Assembly (NCBI RefSeq): GCF_039908645.1
Contig: NZ_CP150917.1
Coordinates: 2,243,501 to 2,307,500, forward strand
Reading direction: 5' to 3'
Length of the DNA stretch: 64,000 bases
Source: Pseudomonas helvetica
GTDB taxonomy: Bacteria; Pseudomonadota; Gammaproteobacteria; Pseudomonadales; Pseudomonadaceae
Each line of letters begins with the position of its first letter. Within the stretch, counting starts at the first letter, position 1. Below the pieces are notes generated by a model. It made no database searches and was not told where the DNA came from. It saw only the letters and a program-made list of their open reading frames with translations. Below, piece by piece: positions 59,585 to 64,000 of this stretch. The translations under genes and the position numbers were made by a program.

Positions 59585-60631
59585 ATGACCCCGATGTTTC
59601 GAATCGTCGCCGATGGCGCCGACGTCACCGCCAAGATCAATGATCGGCTGTTGTTGCTGCGTACCTCGGACAAGCCGGGCATGGAGTCCGACGAGTTTGA
59701 GCTACGCATTGACGACCGCGACGGTCAGGTGCAACTGCCAAGGCGTGGCAGCTCGATCGAGGTCTACTTGGGCTATGCCGAAACGTCCCTGGCGCGCCAG
59801 GGACGTTACACCGTGGACACGGTCGAGGTTTCAGGACCGCCGGACACCATCGTGATCAAGGGTAAGGCCAGCGACATGCGCGGCAGTGGCAAGACCATCC
59901 GTAGCGGAAGCTGGGAGGACGTGCCGCTGTCGAAGATCGTGGCCGACATCGCCGCACGTAATGGCTGGCAGCCGGTGTGCCCGGTGTCGACCAAAGTGCC
60001 CCGGGTGGATCAGCTCAACGAGTCCGATTTTAATTTCATCACGCGCCTGGCCAAGCAATACGACTGCACGGCCAAGGTCGCCGACGGCAAGCTGTTGGTG
60101 ATGCCGCGTCAAGGCGGCCAGACCGCCAGCGGCAAGACCTTCGGTGCAATCACCCTGACGAAGAGCGACCTCAGTCGCTGGCAATTCAGTCTCGGCGATC
60201 GCAACTCGCACAAGGCGGTTGCGGCCAAGCATCAGGACAAGAAGAGCGGCAAGCTGGCGGTGGTCACCATCGACAACGACGACTCGCCGGATGGCCTGCC
60301 GGCGGTGCATACCGATCGGCATATCTACCCCAACGAAAACGCAGCCAAGGCGGCCGCCAAAGCCCGTCTGGCAGCGTTCAACCGTTCGACCGCTGACGTG
60401 CGTCTGGAGATGCCCGGCCGCACGGACATCTTTGCCGAGCGGCCGATCAACGCCCAGGGCTTCAAGGTCGGCCTCGATGGCGAGTACCTGGTGGATTCGG
60501 TCGAGCAGGTGTTCACCCAGTCCGGCTGGTCGACCACGGTCGAGTGCAATGCCGGCAAGCAAGGCAAATCCAAAGGCAAGAAAAAGAAAGACACGAAGCC
60601 GCTCAAGGTTGTGAGCGTCGAGAAGCTGTAA
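59585..60631 (+). CDS. Phage late control gene D protein (baseplate hub)
   Basis: A 348-aa hub protein like P2 gpD: MTPMFRIVADGADVTAKINDRLLLLRTSDKPGMESDEFELRIDDRD (cores ADVTAKINDRLLLLRTSD and GMESDEFELRIDDRD), the oligosaccharide-binding part RGSSIEVYLGY, and NESDFNFITRLAKQYDCTAKVADGKLLVMP (core ESDFNFITRLAKQYDCTAK). A Lys-rich tail (GKQGKSKGKKKKDTK) ends it. It joins spike and tube. Confidence 0.94.
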   Translation: MTPMFRIVADGADVTAKINDRLLLLRTSDKPGMESDEFELRIDDRDGQVQLPRRGSSIEVYLGYAETSLARQGRYTVDTVEVSGPPDTIVIKGKASDMRGSGKTIRSGSWEDVPLSKIVADIAARNGWQPVCPVSTKVPRVDQLNESDFNFITRLAKQYDCTAKVADGKLLVMPRQGGQTASGKTFGAITLTKSDLSRWQFSLGDRNSHKAVAAKHQDKKSGKLAVVTIDNDDSPDGLPAVHTDRHIYPNENAAKAAAKARLAAFNRSTADVRLEMPGRTDIFAERPINAQGFKVGLDGEYLVDSVEQVFTQSGWSTTVECNAGKQGKSKGKKKKDTKPLKVVSVEKL

Positions 60632-60642
60632 CGCATCCCATC

Positions 60643-60664
60643 GCCGCCTGAGTGCGGCTTTTTT
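60643..60664 (+). terminator. Mini-hairpin with T-tract before endolysin gene
   Basis: GCCGC (60643-60647) and GCGGC (60654-60658) followed by TTTTTT, then TGTCTGGAGAAAAGTG and ATG 60682. Same module as at 45846. Confidence 0.55.
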
Positions 60665-60681
60665 ATGTCTGGAGAAAAGTG

Positions 60682-61131
60682 ATGACTGCAAACGAGACGC
60701 GCGGGGTGCGCAACCGCAACCCCGGAAACATTGACTACAACCCGGCCAACCAATGGCAGGGCCAACTGAAGCCAGATCCGGCTATCGAGAAGCGGTTCGC
60801 CCGCTTTGACACCGCCGAGAATGGCATCCGCGCCCTGGGCAAGCTGCTGATCAACTATCGCGGCAAAGACGGTATGCCCGGTGTCGGCGGCCAAGGTATC
60901 GACACCCCTCGCGAGTTTGTCACCCGCTGGGCGCCCGGGAACGAGAACAACACCGAGGCCTATATCGCCGCGATCACTAAGCGCCTGGGCGTGCAGCCGA
61001 GCGACGTGATCGATATCAAGAGCCCGGCGACCCTGCGCGCGGTGATGCTTGGGATCATCGTTCACGAAAACGGCGGGAACCCATATCCGGAGGCCGTGTT
61101 CGAGGAAGGGCTGCGCAGGGCTCTGCTGTGA
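60682..61131 (+). CDS. Endolysin, structural protein P5-like
   Basis: A 149-aa protein from ATG 60682. The pattern RGVRNRNPGNIDYNPANQWQG, KRFARFDTAENGIRALGKLLINYRGKDG (core RFARFDTAENGIRALGKLL) and MLGIIVHENGGNPYP is typical of the P5 muramidase-type family, named after phage PM2/phi6 lytic protein annotations. It would degrade peptidoglycan at lysis. Its stop overlaps the Rz start (GTGA). Confidence 0.85.
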   Translation: MTANETRGVRNRNPGNIDYNPANQWQGQLKPDPAIEKRFARFDTAENGIRALGKLLINYRGKDGMPGVGGQGIDTPREFVTRWAPGNENNTEAYIAAITKRLGVQPSDVIDIKSPATLRAVMLGIIVHENGGNPYPEAVFEEGLRRALL

Positions 61132-61655
61132 ATGCCGTGGCGTGGAAGCTGGGTGGTGTCGTTGCAGCGCTGGCCATTGTGGCTGGCGGTGCGGCGGCGC
61201 TGGCCTGGCAGCTTCAGGACGGGCGCTACGGCCGGCAGATGGCCGAGCAGGCGAGACTCCACGGCGAGACCCTAAACGAGCTGACCCGGGCGGCTGCCAC
61301 CCAGCAGCGCACCGAACAAGACAAACGCCTCGCGCTCGAGCAACGCCTGGCGGCCAGCGACCAAACCCATTACGAGGCTTTGACCCATGCTCAAAAAGAC
61401 CAGGCTCGTCTGCGCGACCGCCTTGCCACTGCTGATGTCCGGTTGTCAGTCCTACTCGACGCCACCGATTCAGCCAGCGGCACCGCAGTGTCAGCCGCCA
61501 CCACAACCGGCGGCGTGGTTCATGGAGCCACAAGAGCCCAGCTTGACCCAGCGCATGCTCAACGAATTATCGGCATCACCGATGCCGGCGACCAAGGATT
61601 GATCGCGTTGGCGGCCTGTCAGGCCTACGCCAAAGAAGTCTCAACACCGAAGTAA
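61128..61655 (+). CDS. Rz-like inner-membrane spanin subunit
   Basis: A 175-aa protein starting at GTG 61128, overlapping the endolysin stop. One N-terminal helix (about 8-27, LGGVVAALAIVAGGAAALAW) is followed by a periplasmic coiled coil (QMAEQARLHGETLNELTRAA, RLALEQRLAASDQTHYEAL). It matches Rz/LysB i-spanins (DUF2514-like). With the embedded o-spanin it fuses inner and outer membranes at lysis. Confidence 0.85.
   Translation: MNAVAWKLGGVVAALAIVAGGAAALAWQLQDGRYGRQMAEQARLHGETLNELTRAAATQQRTEQDKRLALEQRLAASDQTHYEALTHAQKDQARLRDRLATADVRLSVLLDATDSASGTAVSAATTTGGVVHGATRAQLDPAHAQRIIGITDAGDQGLIALAACQAYAKEVSTPK
61387..61602 (+). CDS. Rz1-like outer-membrane spanin lipoprotein, embedded in Rz
   Basis: A 71-aa product in the +1 frame wholly inside the Rz gene. 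It starts MLKKTRLVCATALPLLMSGC, with a lipobox LMSGC at residue 20, then a Pro-rich mature part (PPIQPAAPQCQPPPQPAAW) and a short helix. This is the classic Rz/Rz1 nested arrangement; Rz1 is anchored in the outer membrane and binds Rz. Confidence 0.88.
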   Translation: MLKKTRLVCATALPLLMSGCQSYSTPPIQPAAPQCQPPPQPAAWFMEPQEPSLTQRMLNELSASPMPATKD

Positions 61656-61772
61656 AAAAGAGCGGCCGGGGTGGATGCGTCAACATCCAATCCGGCCGCC
61701 GTCCCTGCAGATTGTCCCTGCAAGTCCAGCCAAGGCTCTCGCTTCGTGCACAAAGCGCGGCGAGCCTAGCAC

Positions 61773-61788
61773 CTGTCTATCTATACAG
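61773..61788 (+). promoter_or_regulatory. LexA (SOS) box-like site upstream of methylase gene
   Basis: CTGTCTATCTATACAG has CTG-N10-CAG with an AT-rich centre and TATACAG right half, close to the Pseudomonas LexA consensus. It ends 17 bases before the methylase ATG, over the expected promoter. Confidence 0.6.
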
Positions 61789-61805
61789 TAAAGGTCTTGC
61801 TTTCA

Positions 61806-62600
61806 ATGTCTACACCCATCATCCCTTGGATGGGCGGCAAACGCCGCCTGGCCGACCGCCTCATTCCGCTTTTTCCTCCACACGAATGCTACGTCGAAGT
61901 CTTTGCCGGCGGTGCCGCGCTCTATTTCATGAAGCCCCAGCCATCGCCGGTCGAAGTCCTCAACGACATCAACGGCGACCTGGTCACGCTTTACCGCGTA
62001 GTGCAGAACCACCTCGAAGAATTCGTGCGCCAGTTCAAATGGGCGCTCAGTTCGCGGCAGGTGTTCGAATGGCAGAAGATGACCCGCCCCGAAACCCTCA
62101 CCGACATCCAGCGCGCCGCCCGATTCTTCTACCTGCAGCACCATGCCTTCGCTGGCAAGGTCACCGGGCAGACGTTCGGTACCGCCACCACCGGCCCGGC
62201 CATCAACCTGTTGCGGATCGAGGAAAACCTCTCGGCCGCCTGGCAGCGCCTGTCCGGCACCTACGTCGAAAACCTGCCTTGGCTAGAATGTGCCGAGCGC
62301 TACGACCGCCCTCATACTTTTCACTACATGGACCCGCCTTACTGGCAGACCGCCGGCTATGGCGTGGACTTTCCGTTCGAGAACTACGAGCGGATGGCCG
62401 ACTTCATGCGCCGCTGCAAAGGCAAGGTGATGGTCAGCATCAACGACCATCCAGACATCCGCCGTGTATTCGAGGGCTTCCACTTCGAGACACTGGACAT
62501 TCGCTACACCACGACCAACCAGAGACAGGGGAAGGCCGGAGTCAGTGGCGAGCTGGTGATCATGAATTGGGAGCCGGCAGCGTTGGCCGGACTGTTCTGA
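61806..62600 (+). CDS. DNA adenine methylase, D12 class (Dam-like)
   Basis: A 264-aa enzyme from ATG 61806. SAM-binding motif FAGGAALYF (about 38), an N-terminal PIIPWMGGKRRLADRL and the catalytic DPPY at 176-179 (HYMDPPYW) identify an alpha-type N6-adenine methylase. Phage-borne orphan members protect DNA from restriction or alter regulation. No partner endonuclease is adjacent. The SOS-like box upstream suggests expression on induction or damage. Confidence 0.9.
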   Translation: MSTPIIPWMGGKRRLADRLIPLFPPHECYVEVFAGGAALYFMKPQPSPVEVLNDINGDLVTLYRVVQNHLEEFVRQFKWALSSRQVFEWQKMTRPETLTDIQRAARFFYLQHHAFAGKVTGQTFGTATTGPAINLLRIEENLSAAWQRLSGTYVENLPWLECAERYDRPHTFHYMDPPYWQTAGYGVDFPFENYERMADFMRRCKGKVMVSINDHPDIRRVFEGFHFETLDIRYTTTNQRQGKAGVSGELVIMNWEPAALAGLF

Positions 62601-63100
62601 TCACCATGGCGCGAACCCAGGGCATCCGATGCCCCACAGCTGCAACAGCTCGGTGAGTTTGATAAGAAACTCGACAGTCGCCATTAGAAGAATCAGCACA
62701 TTCATTTTTTATTCTCGCAAAAAAACATGCCGCGCTTATTAGCGTGGTAGCGGAAAGGGAATAGGTGGATCTGCTTTTTAAACTAGTTGTTTATTGCGGT
62801 GTTCGTCAATGGTTGATCGCAATTAATTGCACTTGGTACTACGAGCGTATCGAGAAAGTTGTCCTAGGGCTGAAAGTGTATGCGTCCGTATCTCCTTCTT
62901 TGTCCTAGGGCTACGGGTGTATATGGTTGAGCTGGATGTTTCTCGTGATTTTTCCTACAACTGTTTTTTACACAAAAAGTGGAAGTTACGTACGTACATA
63001 CATATGTAAGTAGTATGCGGCTTTTTTTCTCGTGTGAGGGGTTGAAACACTTGCTGTTACTGGCTTCTGAGCAGTTGGTAGAGGCTGAACATTTCAGCTG
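62601..63100. other. AT-rich accessory stretch without a supported gene, with a direct repeat
   Basis: About 500 bases, AT-rich, with no convincing coding region. TTGTCCTAGGGCT-N4-GTGTAT occurs at 62859-62881 and again at 62900-62922, 41 bases apart. A 32-codon GTG frame on the minus strand (62601-62699), hydrophobic, is open but unsupported. Low GC suggests foreign DNA at the right end of the prophage. Confidence 0.45.
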
Positions 63101-63813
63101 TTAATTACACGAAAGTTGTAAATCATGTCGTAAGTCCTCAGCGGGCAGAGAGTAGATCATCCCAGTACTGGGTTCGCCGGAGCGATGAGCGCCGCCCCTG
63201 AACCACTCAAATACGTCTGCCGGTTCGCCCTGCTGCAGCACCATCTCTTCTGCGCGTTCTTTGGGTGTTGCCGGATCCAGCCATTCACGCGCCAGCTCTG
63301 ACGAGAGCGCTACTGGACGCCGGCCATGGATATCCACCATCCCGCCGGCACTGTCGACGGTGATGATCACGAAGCCGTCATGCTCGGTGGCTTCTCGCCC
63401 AGCGATTGGGTATTGACCAATTGCAGCACACAGGATGGGCGCACGGTCCCGCCGACGTATCAAATAAGGCTGCTTTTTAGGTCCGCCTTCATCCACCCAT
63501 TCAAATCAGTTGTTGATCGCGACGACAGCTCGATGCGGCCAGATGGCACGAAAGAAGGGGGGTGTGCGCGATTTTTTCTACTCGAGCATTGATGGGGGCC
63601 GCACGATCTTTCGCCCAATGCGGGCGCCATCCCCAGCGCGCCATGTCCGCGTGCAGAAATCCTTCCTCCTGGTGAAAGAGAGCAAGCTGTGTGGTTGGGG
63701 CGGCGTTGTAGCGTTCCAGGGGCAGATCCCCGATGTGATTGGAGTGCATTGGGCATGCTCAAGGCGGCAACGAAGTCATGAATGCCGCTGTACTGCGAGA
63801 GTCGTCCATACAT
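63101..63813 (-). pseudogene. SRAP (HMCES/YedK) family gene, decayed
   Basis: Pieces in three frames join to one SRAP protein of about 235 residues: MYGRLSQYSGIHDFVAALSM; NHIGDLPLERYNAAPTTQ then RWGWRPHWAKDRAAPINARVEKIAH; FFRAIWPHRAVVAINN, FEWVDEGGPKKQPY and FVIITVDSAGGMVDIHGRRPVAL. SRAP proteins crosslink abasic sites through Cys2 and act in SOS-like repair. Here Cys2 is Tyr (MYGR), one frameshift lies near 63735-63745, another in a G6/C6 tract (63557-63562), and a Trp codon is TGA (63506-63508). The product cannot be made in full. Confidence 0.82.
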
Positions 63814-64000
63814 AGCCTGTTCGCCTATCTGATATTTTCTACTACTCCGGACTGGGGCATGCGTCGAGAAGTGATGAGCAAAAGTTACACTGCTAAGCTT
63901 GATCAATTGTGGGGGATCTGCTGTCGACAGGGATAATATTAATCTAAGGTAGCTCAATGATGTTTATTTGGATGTCATTTTGTTTAGCGATTTCGGAGAT

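Larger units (their letters stand above)
25456..64000. mobile_element. Prophage integrated at dusA (lambda-type head, P2-type contractile tail), right end outside window
   Basis: The element starts at the dusA 5' end with a tyrosine integrase and contains all modules of a temperate myovirus: repressor/Cro, CII, replication, cos-type packaging, head, contractile tail and lysis. Terminase, gpW, portal, ClpP-like protease and capsid genes follow lambda order; sheath, tube, E/E', U, X, D and baseplate genes are P2-like. No repeat of the dusA start was seen by eye in 62600-64000, so the right end is taken as beyond the window. All structural frames are intact, so it may be functional; inducibility is not known. 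Confidence 0.9.

Noticed and set aside
62827..63009. 60-codon plus-strand frame at the right end
   Set aside because: TTG-type start without ribosome site, unusual composition and overlap with the direct repeats; not supported.
62600..64000. Search for attR as a copy of the dusA 5' end
   Set aside because: By eye no stretch matching 25340-25460 was found; the right attachment site is probably outside the window.
1..64000. tRNA genes or CRISPR arrays
   Set aside because: No cloverleaf-like sequence or regularly spaced repeat-spacer array was recognised; the integration site is dusA, not a tRNA gene.

Overview
The window reads as a chromosome segment of a fluorescent-group Pseudomonas. The GC-rich host genes, the linkage sthA-glpQ-like-pilZ-lolCDE, the copRS/cupredoxin/queF block, the mlaA-pilZ-rssBC-tal-dusA block and the Pseudomonas-type REP palindromes between genes all fit that genus from general knowledge of its genomes. 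No database was searched. No tRNA, rRNA or CRISPR array was recognised.

Host part (1-25455). The left edge holds a four-gene rightward polysaccharide-type cluster: a truncated HlyD-type adaptor, an exported six-hairpin (alpha/alpha) toroid protein, a BcsA-like family-2 glycosyltransferase with a C-terminal PilZ domain, and a TolC/NodT-type outer-membrane lipoprotein. It is followed by an MHS-family citrate-type transporter, apbE, sthA, a glycerophosphodiester phosphodiesterase, a PilZ protein, lolC-lolD-lolE (lipoprotein sorting), a copper two-component pair with a divergent Met/His-rich cupredoxin, queF, a DUF4404-type protein, a HAD-like protein without its catalytic aspartates, mlaA, a second small PilZ protein, the rssB-rssC regulatory pair, transaldolase and dusA.

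Prophage (about 25456 to beyond the right edge). A tyrosine integrase lies directly upstream of and divergent from dusA, a known integration hot spot. Then come a brnT-brnA toxin-antitoxin pair and a leftward early operon of small overlapping genes (two PrtN-like regulators, an HD hydrolase, a KilA-C-like protein). Next is an AT-rich 1084-codon gene that looks like a defence-type accessory gene, then a CI-like repressor/Cro switch, a structured antisense-type RNA, CII, a zinc-finger protein and a primase/VapE helicase. The late region has a holin, lambda-type packaging and head genes (GpA-type terminase, gpW, portal, ClpP-like protease, decoration protein D, capsid E) and a P2-type contractile tail (V, W, J, I, fibre, sheath, tube, E/E', tape measure, U, X, D). 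It ends with endolysin, Rz with embedded Rz1, an SOS-boxed DNA adenine methylase and a decayed SRAP (HMCES/YedK) pseudogene. No second copy of the dusA start was found, so attR is probably outside the window.

Most notable: the 1084-aa accessory protein with a PLD-like core; a probable RF2-type +1 frameshift (CTT TAA C) joining E to E'; a tandemly duplicated gpE; matching repressor operators at two promoters; a structured RNA with repeated TCCG loops; a G-quadruplex motif in the presumed cos region; repeated hairpin/T-tract/Shine-Dalgarno modules in the late region; and a TolC/HlyD-based synthase cluster whose PilZ domain lacks one c-di-GMP-binding arginine.
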